A DNA stretch of 49,857 bases from positions 1 to 49,857 of the forward strand of contig JAIESI010000181.1 of NCBI GenBank assembly GCA_019746135.1, read 5' to 3'. Source of the stretch: Xanthobacteraceae bacterium (lineage in GTDB: Bacteria > Pseudomonadota > Alphaproteobacteria > Rhizobiales > Xanthobacteraceae). This document shows positions 1 to 8,574 of this stretch, one piece after another (positions within the stretch are counted from its first letter, which is position 1; the number at the start of each line of letters is the position of its first letter). Under the pieces are notes generated by a model. The model did no database searches and was not told the origin of the DNA. It was given only the letters and a program-made list of their open reading frames with translations. The position numbers and the translations under genes are program-made.

Positions 1-314
1 AGGGACAGGCCTGACCGTAAGGTGGCCATGGGTGCGGCGGTTTCCGCACCAGCGCTTTGTGGCGCTCCGCTCCCCTCATCATTGAGGGCGGGCAACACGA
101 AGAGATCTTGCAAAGCCCGGGCGCAGCACGCCGCGGCAACGAGAGAGCATGCGCAGTGCGCGCGGCCGGACGCAACGACAGGAACAGACGAGAAGCGAAC
201 GATCGAATGGCACTTGTGCAAATGGAAGGGGGCCCAGGCGCTGACATCGTCGCCCGGGCCAACTATATGAATTTCACACCCGGCCCCTGCCGGGTTTTTG
301 GCGTTGGAGAGGTG
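1..314. other. Region upstream of sdhE, no convincing gene
   Basis: No open frame here looks like a protein. A minus-strand ATG lies at 29-27, so a divergent gene could begin at the left edge, but only nine codons are visible and I cannot identify it. In related genomes recG often lies near sdhE-mfd; that is background knowledge, not seen here. The only clear structure is the hairpin at 279-299. Confidence 0.4.
279..299 (+). terminator. Intrinsic-terminator-like hairpin just before sdhE
   Basis: CCCGGC (279-284), a 4-base loop, GCCGGG (289-294) and five T residues (295-299) make a short rho-independent terminator reading rightward. It ends 15 bases before the sdhE start codon, so it could end an upstream transcript or attenuate sdhE-mfd. 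Confidence 0.45.
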
Positions 315-602
315 ATGACTGGAAGCACGTTATCGAGCGACGGCCTCGACGCCCGCAGGCGTCGGCTGCTGTTCCGGTCATGGCATCGTGGCACCCGCGA
401 GGCCGATCTGATCATGGGCCGGTTTGCCGACGTGCATCTGCCGGGCTTCAGCGACGCCGAGCTCGAGCAATACGAGCATCTGCTCGAAGCGCTCGAGACC
501 GATCTGTTGTCCTGGGTGACCGGCGTCGCGGAGGTTCCGCCCGAGCACGACACGGCGATGTTCCGCCGCGTGCGCGACTTTCATTTGGCGGTGGGGCGTT
601 AG
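315..602 (+). CDS. sdhE: Succinate dehydrogenase assembly factor SdhE (FAD assembly factor)
   Basis: A 95-residue protein of the SdhE family (formerly DUF339), small helical proteins that help attach FAD covalently to the succinate dehydrogenase flavoprotein. The family's RGxxE motif is present (RGTREADLIMGRF, about residues 24-36), followed by the acidic helix segment DAELEQYEHLLE. The ATG at 315 was chosen because it follows a purine-rich GGAGAGG and gives the normal family length; longer in-frame starts add unconserved sequence. The stop codon lies 3 bases before mfd, so the two genes are probably co-transcribed. Identification is firm; the role in this organism is inferred from the family. 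Confidence 0.9.
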   Translation: MTGSTLSSDGLDARRRRLLFRSWHRGTREADLIMGRFADVHLPGFSDAELEQYEHLLEALETDLLSWVTGVAEVPPEHDTAMFRRVRDFHLAVGR

Positions 603-605
603 CCG

Positions 606-3600
606 ATGGCGAAATCGCCTGCCGAACTGCTCGCCCCCGACCGGCCGCTGACCCTCGCCAATGTCGCCGATGGCGCCGAGGGCCTGGTCATTGCCGATCT
701 CGCCCGCGCGGTCGCGGCGCGCAAGGACGCGCCCGCGACCAGCGCGCTGGTGATCTGCCGCGACGGTCCGCGGATGGCGGCGCTGGCGCGCGCGCTGTCG
801 TTCTTCGCGCCCGAGATCGAGATCCTGCAATTTCCCGCCTGGGACTGCGTGCCCTACGACCGGGTGTCGCCGCACGCCACCATCGTCGCGCAGCGCATGA
901 CCGTGCTGTCGCGGCTCGCCCGCATCAAGGGCCGCGAGAAGCCCGCGGTGGTGCTCACCACCGTCAACGCCGTGCTGCAGCGGGTGCCGGCGAAGGACCA
1001 GATCGCCAGGCAGGCGCTGTCGGCCGCGCCCGGCAACATGCTGGCGATGGAGGGCGTGGTCCGCTGGCTCGAGCTGAACGGCTTCATCCGCGCCTCGACC
1101 GTGCGCGAGGCCGGCGACTACGCGGTGCGCGGCGGCATCCTCGACCTGTTCGCGCCCGGCATGGACCTGCCGGTGCGGCTCGACTTCTTCGGCGATACGC
1201 TCGAGAGCATCAGGAGCTTCGATCCGGAGACGCAGCGCACCGTGATGGAGATGCGCGCGCTTGATCTGGTGCCGGTCGCCGAGTTCCAGCTCACCACCGA
1301 CACGATCCGCAAGTTCCGCACCGGCTATGTCGCAGCCTTCGGCGCGGCGAGCCCCGACGACGTTTTGTACGAAGCGGTGACCGAAGGCCGCCGCCATGCC
1401 GGCATGGAGCATTGGCTGCCGCTGTTTCATGATCGGATGGACACGCTGTTCGATTACCTGCCGGGCGCGCCGGTGATCGAAGAAAACCTGGTCGAGGACG
1501 CGGCGCGCGAGCGGCTCGCTCAGATCAAGGACTATTACGAGGCGCGCAAGGACGCGCTCGCCCAAGAGCTTGGAGGACAAGCAGGCGGCGTGCCGTACAA
1601 GCCGCTGCCGCCGGACCGGCTGTATCTGCCGGAGGCCGAATGGGCCGAGCGGCTGAAGACCGCGGCGCGGGCCTTGCTCACGCCGTTTGCGGTGCCGGGG
1701 GGTTCGTCCGCGAGCGTCGACGCCGCCACCCGGCAGGGCAGGAACTTCGCGGCCGAGCGCGCCGAGAACGCCGCAGGCGTATTCGATGCCGTGACGAAGC
1801 ACGTCATGGGCCTGCAGGCGCAAGGCAGGCGCGTCGTCGTGGCGCTCTGGAGCGAGGGCGCGCGCGAGCGCATGAAGCACGTGCTGGCCGAGCACGGCCT
1901 CGCCAATCTTTCCAATGTCGGCTCCTGGCCCGAAGCGCTGGCGCTGCCGAGGCCCCAGGTGGCGCTTGCGGTGCTCGGCCTCGAGGCCGGTTTCGAGACC
2001 GCCGACGCCGCGGTGGTCGGCGAGCAGGACATCCTGGGCGACCGGCTGGTGCGGCCGCGGCGCGCGTCGAAGCGGGCCGAGAACTTCATCGCCGAGGTCA
2101 CGAGCCTCTCGACCGGCGACCTCGTGGTGCACGTCGATCACGGCATCGGCCGCTTTGTCGGCCTGCAGAACATCGAGGCCGCCGGCGCGCCGCACGACTG
2201 CCTGGAAATCCACTATGCGGAGAGCGCCAAGCTCTACCTGCCGGTCGAGAACATCGAGCTTCTGTCGCGCTACGGCTCCGAGGACACCGGCGTCGAGCTC
2301 GACCGGCTGGGCGGCACCGGCTGGCAGACGCGCAAGGCGCGGATGAAGAACCGCATCCGCGAGATCGCCCATGAGCTGATCAAGATCGCGGCGGAACGCA
2401 AGCTGCGCGAGGCGCCAAGGCTCTCGGTCGCGCCGGGCGCGATGGACGAGTTCGCCGCGGGCTTCCCCTACGAGGAGACCGAGGACCAGCAATCGGCGAT
2501 CGACGCGACCATCGCCGACCTTGCGACCGGCCGGCCGATGGACCGGCTGATCTGCGGCGACGTGGGCTTCGGCAAGACCGAGGTGGCGCTGCGCGCCGCG
2601 TTCGAGACGGTCATGAACGGCAAGCAGGTGGCGGTGGTGGTGCCGACCACGCTGCTTGCCCGCCAGCACGCCAAGACCTTCGCCGAGCGCTTCCGCGGCT
2701 TCCCGGTCGAGGTCGGGCAGGCGTCGCGGCTGGTGTCGTCGACGGAATTGAGCCGGGTCAAGAAGGGCATCGCCGAGGGCGGCATCGATATCGTGATCGG
2801 CACCCATGCGCTGCTCGGCAAGTCGGTCAAGTTCAAGGACCTCGGGCTCGTCATCGTCGACGAGGAGCAGCACTTCGGCGTGGCGCACAAGGAGCGGCTG
2901 AAGACGCTGCGCGCCGAGGTGCATGTGCTGACGCTGACCGCAACGCCGATCCCGCGCACCTTGCAGCTCGCGCTCACCGGCGTGCGCGACCTCTCGATCA
3001 TCGCCTCGCCGCCGGTCGATCGCCTTGCGGTGCGGACCTTCGTGTCGCCGTTCGATCCGCTGGTGGTGCGCGAGGCGCTGCTGCGCGAGCGTTATCGGGG
3101 CGGGCAGTCGTTCTATGTCTGCCCGCGCATCGAGGATCTCGCCGAGCGCAAGGACTTCCTCGACAAGCACGTGCCGGAGGTGAAGGTCGCCGTGGCGCAC
3201 GGCCAGATGCCGTCGCAGGTGCTGGAAGACATCATGTCGGCGTTCTACGACGGCAAGTTCGACGTGCTGCTGTCGACCACCATCGTCGAGTCCGGCCTCG
3301 ACATTCCGACCGCCAACACGCTGATCGTGCATCGCGCCGACATGTTCGGGCTGGCGCAGCTCTACCAGTTGCGCGGCCGGGTCGGGCGCTCCAAGCTCCG
3401 CGCCTATGCGCTGTTCACGCTGCCGGAGAAAAAGAAGATCACCGCGCAGGCCGAGCGCCGGCTCAAGGTGCTGCAGTCGCTCGACACGCTCGGCGCAGGC
3501 TTCCAGCTTGCCTCGCACGACCTCGACATTCGCGGCGCGGGCAATCTCCTCGGCGACGAGCAGTCCGGCCACATCAAGGAGGTCGGCTTCGAGCTCTACC

Positions 3601-4130
3601 AGCAGATGCTGGAGGAGGCGGTCACCTCGCTCAAGGCCGGCATCGCCGAGCCGGTCGCCGACCGCTGGTCGCCGCAGATCACCATCGGCACGCCGGTGCT
3701 CATCCCGGAGGACTACGTCGCCGACCTCTCGGTGCGGCTTGCGCTCTACCGCCGGCTCGCCGATCTCGAGGAGGACCAGGACATCGAGGCGTTCGGGGCC
3801 GAGCTGGTCGACCGCTTCGGGCCGCTGCCCGAAGAGGTCGAGCACCTGCTCAAGATCGTCGGCATCAAGGCGCTGTGCCGGAAGGCCAATGTCGAGAAGA
3901 TCGAGACCGGCCCGAAGGGCGCGGTGCTGCAATTCCGCGACAACTCATTCGCCAACCCCGAGGGGCTGATCGCGTTCATCAACAAGCAGGGCGCCTCGGC
4001 GCGGGTGCGGCCCGACATGAAGGTCGTGCTGTTCTACGACTGGGAAAAGCCCACGCAGCGGCTGCACGGCACCACCGCCGTGATGCGCAACCTCGTTCGT
4101 ATTGCCGAGCAGAAGAAAAAGGTGGCTTAG
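606..4130 (+). CDS. mfd: Transcription-repair coupling factor Mfd
   Basis: An 1174-residue Mfd, the translocase that removes RNA polymerase stalled at DNA lesions and recruits UvrA. Visible parts in order: the UvrB-homology N-terminal module (PAWDCVPYDRVSPH near residues 80-93, GGILDLFAPG near 177), the RNA-polymerase-interacting domain (GDLVVHVDHGIGRFVGL near 502-518), the RecG-like motor with Walker A GDVGFGKTE at about 651 and Walker B DEEQ at about 752, TATPIPRTLQ, the QLRGRVGRS motif, and the C-terminal TRCF domain. Length and motifs are complete. It starts 3 bases after sdhE and converges with the porin gene, with only 6 bases between the two stop codons. Confidence 0.97.
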   Translation: MAKSPAELLAPDRPLTLANVADGAEGLVIADLARAVAARKDAPATSALVICRDGPRMAALARALSFFAPEIEILQFPAWDCVPYDRVSPHATIVAQRMTVLSRLARIKGREKPAVVLTTVNAVLQRVPAKDQIARQALSAAPGNMLAMEGVVRWLELNGFIRASTVREAGDYAVRGGILDLFAPGMDLPVRLDFFGDTLESIRSFDPETQRTVMEMRALDLVPVAEFQLTTDTIRKFRTGYVAAFGAASPDDVLYEAVTEGRRHAGMEHWLPLFHDRMDTLFDYLPGAPVIEENLVEDAARERLAQIKDYYEARKDALAQELGGQAGGVPYKPLPPDRLYLPEAEWAERLKTAARALLTPFAVPGGSSASVDAATRQGRNFAAERAENAAGVFDAVTKHVMGLQAQGRRVVVALWSEGARERMKHVLAEHGLANLSNVGSWPEALALPRPQVALAVLGLEAGFETADAAVVGEQDILGDRLVRPRRASKRAENFIAEVTSLSTGDLVVHVDHGIGRFVGLQNIEAAGAPHDCLEIHYAESAKLYLPVENIELLSRYGSEDTGVELDRLGGTGWQTRKARMKNRIREIAHELIKIAAERKLREAPRLSVAPGAMDEFAAGFPYEETEDQQSAIDATIADLATGRPMDRLICGDVGFGKTEVALRAAFETVMNGKQVAVVVPTTLLARQHAKTFAERFRGFPVEVGQASRLVSSTELSRVKKGIAEGGIDIVIGTHALLGKSVKFKDLGLVIVDEEQHFGVAHKERLKTLRAEVHVLTLTATPIPRTLQLALTGVRDLSIIASPPVDRLAVRTFVSPFDPLVVREALLRERYRGGQSFYVCPRIEDLAERKDFLDKHVPEVKVAVAHGQMPSQVLEDIMSAFYDGKFDVLLSTTIVESGLDIPTANTLIVHRADMFGLAQLYQLRGRVGRSKLRAYALFTLPEKKKITAQAERRLKVLQSLDTLGAGFQLASHDLDIRGAGNLLGDEQSGHIKEVGFELYQQMLEEAVTSLKAGIAEPVADRWSPQITIGTPVLIPEDYVADLSVRLALYRRLADLEEDQDIEAFGAELVDRFGPLPEEVEHLLKIVGIKALCRKANVEKIETGPKGAVLQFRDNSFANPEGLIAFINKQGASARVRPDMKVVLFYDWEKPTQRLHGTTAVMRNLVRIAEQKKKVA

Positions 4131-4136
4131 CTGGGC

Positions 4137-5657
4137 CTAAGAGCCCGAATTGAACTTGTAGACGATCTGAGTGGTGATGGTCTGCACGGTCGGTTCGAAG
4201 TTGATGTTGTTGCGAATACCAGCTGCGGGGTTCGAGCTGGTGTTCGTTACAACCTCGCTGCCGTACTGGGCGTAGCGATATTCGTTGCGCCAGAACCATC
4301 CGCGAGCAATCGCCGCTTCGACGCCGCCGCCCACGAACCAGCCGTCCGCCGTGAAAGCCGACGTCGTGAGGCCGTTGAACGGCGCAGCCGTCAGGACGAA
4401 GAACATCGTCGCGCTGGAGAAACGTGTTTGGGTGTACCCTGCGTTGACGTAGCTCAGGACATCGGGCGCAATAAGCCAGCCTGCACGGCCGCCCGCGGCC
4501 CAGGACCAGGTCGCTTTGGTCTGGCCGTCCAAGCCCGCGCCGACGTCCTGAATCGAACCCTTGAGGCTCGATACGTCAAAGTCGCCAAAGACGCCGGCGA
4601 CGATGTTCGCGCCGAACCGGTGATCGTAGCCTGCGCCGAAGCGTCCAAGCCAGCCTTGACCGCCCGAGCGCTGTTCGACGACGACGGGAACGATGTTTGC
4701 AGTGCCGGGCACGAGCGAGGTGGTCTGATCGGCGGCCCAGAAGCCGTAGCCGAAACCGGCGTTGACGTAACCACCGGTCCAGCCCGCGCCGGCGCTCGTT
4801 GCAGCGCTGCGCGCAACAGGCGCGACGCGGCCAGCGTTGAACTTGTAGACGAGTTGGGTGGTGATTGTCTGGACCGTCGGCTTGAAATGAATGCTGGAGA
4901 ACGCCGACGGGGCGCCGGCGGCAAACGCATTCACGTCTGGTATCACATTGTTGTCGTACCGGGCGTAGCGGTATTCGTTGCGCCAGAACCAGCCCGAGGC
5001 GAGCGCTGCTTCCATACCGCCGCCGACGAACCAGCCCGACGTCGAGAAGGCCGGCGTGACGAAGCCCGATGGTGCGCCGACGGACGTTCGGCCGCCGGAC
5101 GAGAACCCAACCATGTTCGTGTCCGAGAAGCGCGCGTTGGTATAGCCGCCGTTCGCGTAGCCCAGCAGGGTTGGCGTCACCAGCCAGCCCGCGCGCGCGC
5201 CAGCCGCCCAGGCTCGCGTCTGCTTGATGTCGCCGGACAAGCCGACTCTGGCGTCGTGGATGGTGCCTTTGAGGTCGGAAAAATCGTAATCGGCGAAAAC
5301 GCCGGCCACGATATAGGGGTTGACCTGATAGTCGAAACCACCGCCGACACGTCCGAGCCAACCTCTGCCACCTTGGCTCTGAACCAAGGGAAGCGCCGAA
5401 GAAGGAAGGACCGAGCCGAGCGGCGTGTTGGAATCCGCGGCCCAGATCCCGTAGCCACCACCGGCCGTGAGATAGAAGCCGGTCCAGTTGGTCGCAATGA
5501 TAGTCGAAGCCTTCAGCACCGGCGCCTTGACCGGCATGTCGGCCGCCAGCGCGGATTGCGACAGGCTGATGTTCAACGTCGCAAAGCTGACAGTCGCAGC
5601 GATTGCAAGCAGAGCACAACCACGCACACAGAACCGGTCACGCACGATAGACCCCAT
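4137..5657 (-). CDS. Outer-membrane beta-barrel protein with two tandem Omp25-like barrels
   Basis: A 506-residue exported protein. The chosen ATG (5657) gives a good signal peptide ending near SALAADMPVKAP; the longer open frame to 5780 adds a Cys/Arg-rich stretch that is not signal-like. Two homologous domains follow, at about 55-275 and 291-504. Each starts with a WTGFYL or WTGGYV strand and a GYGxWAAD motif, contains GWLGRxGxGxDY or DH, repeats the pattern WFVGGGxEAAxAxGWFWRNEYRYAxY, and ends in VQTITTQxVYKFN. Each alone resembles the 8-stranded Omp25/Omp31 surface porins of Rhizobiales, so this looks like an internal duplication. A few residues follow the second VYKF, which normally ends the barrel. 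There is no terminator before mfd. Confidence 0.85.
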   Translation of the reverse strand: MGSIVRDRFCVRGCALLAIAATVSFATLNISLSQSALAADMPVKAPVLKASTIIATNWTGFYLTAGGGYGIWAADSNTPLGSVLPSSALPLVQSQGGRGWLGRVGGGFDYQVNPYIVAGVFADYDFSDLKGTIHDARVGLSGDIKQTRAWAAGARAGWLVTPTLLGYANGGYTNARFSDTNMVGFSSGGRTSVGAPSGFVTPAFSTSGWFVGGGMEAALASGWFWRNEYRYARYDNNVIPDVNAFAAGAPSAFSSIHFKPTVQTITTQLVYKFNAGRVAPVARSAATSAGAGWTGGYVNAGFGYGFWAADQTTSLVPGTANIVPVVVEQRSGGQGWLGRFGAGYDHRFGANIVAGVFGDFDVSSLKGSIQDVGAGLDGQTKATWSWAAGGRAGWLIAPDVLSYVNAGYTQTRFSSATMFFVLTAAPFNGLTTSAFTADGWFVGGGVEAAIARGWFWRNEYRYAQYGSEVVTNTSSNPAAGIRNNINFEPTVQTITTQIVYKFNSGS

Positions 5658-5795
5658 TCCCCGATACCGGCAAAAGGCTACGTGGTGACTACGGGGCGCT
5701 GCAAGCCGAAGCTGTGGGAGAACAGTCCCGAAAAGTGCAAACGCCGCGGGTTTTTGGCGGGTGCGGCATTCGGGGCACAATGGCCGCGCGGCGGC

Positions 5796-6776
5796 CTATT
5801 CCGGCTTGATGTCGCCGGCCGCGATGATCTTGATCCACTTCTCGATCTCGCGGTCGACATGGGCGCGGAATTCGGCGGTGCTGGTGCCGATCGGCTGAAA
5901 GCCGCGCTCCAGGAGCTTGTCGCGGAACGCCGGGTCCTTCACCGCGGCGGCGGAAATCCGCTGCAGCTTCTCGACGATCGGCGCGGGCGTCGAGGCCGGC
6001 ACGACCAGCCCCATCTCGCTTGCGGAATCGACCTGGCCGTAACCGATCTCCTCCATGCTCGGAATGTTGGGCAGTTGCGGCGCACGGCCGCGCGTGACGC
6101 CGAGGCCGCGCGCCTTGCCGCCCTCGATATGCGCCTTGATCGAGGGCACCGCGCCGAAGGTGAAATCGACCTTGCCGGCGATGAAATCGGCCAGCGCCGG
6201 CGCGCCGCCGCGATAGGGTACGATGACCACGTTGATGCCCGCGACCTGCCGGAACTGCTCGCCGGCGAGATGGATGCCGGTGCCGATGCCGGCCGACGCA
6301 AACGTCAGCTTGCCGGGATTGGCCTTGGCGTGATCGACCAGTTCCTTCGCGGTCTTGAACGGCGAGGCCTCATGCACCGCGAGCACGAGCTGGGTGCGCG
6401 ACAGCAGCGACACCGGGATGAAGTCCTTGCGGGTGTCGTAGGGCAGCTTCTCCTTCAGGAGCCCCGGATTGGTGACGAAGGCCGAGTCCACCATGCCGAT
6501 GGTGTAGCCGTCGCCCGGCGCGTCGGCGACGGCGCGGGTGCCGATCACGCTCGCGCCGCCGGCGCGGTTGTCGATCACCAGCGACTGGCCGAATTCGCGT
6601 TCGATCTGCGTCGCCAGCAGCCGCGAGAACACATCGGTGCCGCCGCCCGGCGCGTAGGGCACGATCAGCTTCACCGGACGCTGCGGATAGGCGTCCTGCG
6701 CCCGGGCGGCTGCCGCACCCAGCGTGGACAGGGCGGCAACGCCTACGGCAAACCGCCGCCTGTTCATCATGGCCAT
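5796..6776 (-). CDS. TctC/Bug-family tripartite tricarboxylate transporter substrate-binding protein
   Basis: A 326-residue periplasmic binding protein of the Bug (TctC) family, which captures carboxylates for TTT transporters or acts in sensing. It has an N-terminal export signal with an Arg-rich start (MMNRRRFAVGVAALS) ending near ARAQ, then the hallmark YPQRPVKLIVPYAPGGGTD and DNRAGGASVIGT. No TctA/TctB membrane genes are nearby, which is common for the expanded Bug family in these bacteria. It lies 46 bp downstream of the enolase-superfamily gene in the same direction, so the two probably form an operon for uptake and breakdown of an acid-sugar-like compound (inference). MAMM offers several start codons; the first is used. 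Confidence 0.88.
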   Translation of the reverse strand: MAMMNRRRFAVGVAALSTLGAAAARAQDAYPQRPVKLIVPYAPGGGTDVFSRLLATQIEREFGQSLVIDNRAGGASVIGTRAVADAPGDGYTIGMVDSAFVTNPGLLKEKLPYDTRKDFIPVSLLSRTQLVLAVHEASPFKTAKELVDHAKANPGKLTFASAGIGTGIHLAGEQFRQVAGINVVIVPYRGGAPALADFIAGKVDFTFGAVPSIKAHIEGGKARGLGVTRGRAPQLPNIPSMEEIGYGQVDSASEMGLVVPASTPAPIVEKLQRISAAAVKDPAFRDKLLERGFQPIGTSTAEFRAHVDREIEKWIKIIAAGDIKPE

Positions 6777-6822
6777 GGACGCCTTCTCCCGATCGTCGTT
6801 GTGTGTTGTTCGTTGCGGTCGC

Positions 6823-7917
6823 TCAGACGCGGAATTTCGCCATCAGGTCCTCTTCCGGGTCGGCGCCCAGCCCGGGCCGGTCCGGCACGTCGACCCCGCC
6901 GTTCACGTCGGGCACCGACTTCGCGTAGGTGACGAAGGCGACGTCGGCGAACAGCCGCTCCAGCGGCGCGTCGCGCTCCTTGGCGGCGATGCAGTGGAGT
7001 GTCGCGAGATAGCCCGGGCCGAAGAAGAAGGCGTGCGGCACGCAGGTGACGCCGGCCTTCTCGGACTCGGTCGCGATGCGAAACAGTTGCGTGATGCCGC
7101 CGATCTTGACGATCGATGGCTGCACGTAGTCGGTCGCGCCGGCCGCGATCATTTTCTTGAAGTCGCTCGGGCTCGTCGCGTTCTCGCCCATGGCGATTGG
7201 CACGCCGGTCGCCTTGCGGAGCTTGGCCGCCGATTCAAAGTCCTCCGGCGGCCAGATCGGCTCCTCGACCCAGTACGGGTCCGACGCCTTCATTCCCATG
7301 ACCGGCTTGTCGGCCTCGCCGGGGAGCCAGGCGCAGTTGGTGTCGACCTTGATCGGGATGCCCGGACCGGTGACCGAGCGGGCCGCGGCCACCGCCTCGG
7401 GCGTGCGCTCGTGCAGCTTGATGTGACGGTAGCCGCGCTCGAGCGCACGCGCGGTGTTGCGCTTCACGTGCTCGACGTCGCCCGCGTATTGCAGCAGCGA
7501 GGCATAGGTCTCGACGCGCTTGCGCTTTGCGCCGCCAAGAAGTTTCGACACCGACGCGCCCTCGAGCTTGCCGCGGATGTCCCATAGCGCGATGTCGAGG
7601 CCGCTCAGCGCATGCATGATGATGCCGGCGCGGCCGAGCCCGTGCAGCAGCCGCTCGATGGTCGGCACGAGGCCCTTGTCGGTCGGGTCCTTGCCGACCG
7701 CGAGAAACCGGATCCAGTTGTCGAACGCCGCGATCACCGCGGTGCCGCTGCTTCCGAAGCACTCGCCCCAGCCGACCGTGCCGTCGCTGCACGTCACCTT
7801 CACATAGAGTGCCTCGACATGGGTGCGCGGCCTCCCTGCGAACATCGGCGGCGGCGCCCAGGTGTCGAGCGGGATGCGAAGCTGGATGGTCTCGACGGCG
7901 GAGATCGTAACGGGCAT
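6823..7917 (-). CDS. Mandelate racemase/muconate lactonizing enzyme family protein (enolase superfamily)
   Basis: A 364-residue enolase-superfamily enzyme, which abstracts a proton next to a carboxylate and stabilises the enolate on Mg2+. The N-terminal capping domain is followed by the barrel with the metal ligands in KVDTN, WVEEP and MGEN and a late PHAF histidine, the pattern of the mandelate racemase subgroup. The first catalytic motif reads HIKLHE, so the usual KxK is KxH; the substrate is therefore hard to predict (acid-sugar dehydratase is one option). The ATG at 7917 fits the family start; the open frame continues to 8817 but that extension is low-complexity and lies opposite the HupE genes. 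Probably co-transcribed with the binding protein downstream. Confidence 0.88.
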   Translation of the reverse strand: MPVTISAVETIQLRIPLDTWAPPPMFAGRPRTHVEALYVKVTCSDGTVGWGECFGSSGTAVIAAFDNWIRFLAVGKDPTDKGLVPTIERLLHGLGRAGIIMHALSGLDIALWDIRGKLEGASVSKLLGGAKRKRVETYASLLQYAGDVEHVKRNTARALERGYRHIKLHERTPEAVAAARSVTGPGIPIKVDTNCAWLPGEADKPVMGMKASDPYWVEEPIWPPEDFESAAKLRKATGVPIAMGENATSPSDFKKMIAAGATDYVQPSIVKIGGITQLFRIATESEKAGVTCVPHAFFFGPGYLATLHCIAAKERDAPLERLFADVAFVTYAKSVPDVNGGVDVPDRPGLGADPEEDLMAKFRV

Positions 7918-7986
7918 TTCGCTTCCTCGGCTGTCGCGGTCTTTTTCGGGGCCGCTATAGTGGCAACAGCAAGGAGTGTGGCCGAT

Positions 7987-8574
7987 ATGGCGCGGTCTGT
8001 AATCGCCCTTTTTGCAATGCTGGCCTGTGTGCTGACGGCTGAGCCCACGCTTGCCCACACCGGCGGCGTCGCCGGCGGCTTTGTCAGCGGGTTCACCCAT
8101 CCGGTGTTCGGCCCGGATCATCTCGCGGCCATGGTCGCGGTGGGATTGTGGGGCGCGTTCCTCGGACCGCCCGCGATCGACATTCTGCCGGTGGTGTTTC
8201 CGCTGGTGATGGCGTTCGGCGGGTTGCTCGGCATTCTCGGCGTGCCGCTGCCCGGCACCGAGATCCTGATCGCGATCTCGGCGATCTTGCTGGGGCTTGC
8301 GGTCGCGATCGCGGCGCGGCCGCCGTTGTGGATCGCCGCCGTTCTGGTCGGCCTGTTCGCGATCTTTCACGGCCATGCCCACGGCACCGAATTGCCGCCG
8401 GGCGTCGACGCGATTGCCTATTCGGCGGGCTTCGTCATCGCCACCGGGCTGCTGCATCTCGCCGGCATTGCGCTCGGCCTGCTGGTGCGCTGGCCGGCGG
8501 GCCTGATCGCGGTGCGCGCCGTGGGCGGCGTGATCGCGTTTGCCGGCGTGGTGTTCCTGAGCCGTCTGGCATGA
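7987..8574 (+). CDS. HupE/UreJ-family membrane protein (first of two)
   Basis: A 195-residue integral membrane protein with a cleavable-looking signal (ending TLAHTGG) and about six hydrophobic segments. The HupE/UreJ signature is clear: HPVFGPDHLAAMVAVG near residue 38 and the His-rich FHGHAHGTELP near 123. Members of this family are thought to move nickel or cobalt for hydrogenase or urease, but no such enzyme is encoded nearby, so the metal role is family inference. The start overlaps the divergent enolase-superfamily upstream region (70 bp between starts). Its stop overlaps the next gene's start (ATGA), so the two are translationally coupled. Confidence 0.85.
   Translation: MARSVIALFAMLACVLTAEPTLAHTGGVAGGFVSGFTHPVFGPDHLAAMVAVGLWGAFLGPPAIDILPVVFPLVMAFGGLLGILGVPLPGTEILIAISAILLGLAVAIAARPPLWIAAVLVGLFAIFHGHAHGTELPPGVDAIAYSAGFVIATGLLHLAGIALGLLVRWPAGLIAVRAVGGVIAFAGVVFLSRLA

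Noticed and set aside
378..3932. Very long open frame opposite mfd (1184 codons)
   Set aside because: Arg/Leu/Asp-rich low-complexity antisense frame, a usual side effect of high GC; mfd is certain on the other strand.
4428..6932. Long rightward open frame across the porin and TctC genes
   Set aside because: Antisense to two well-supported genes, with no recognisable motifs.
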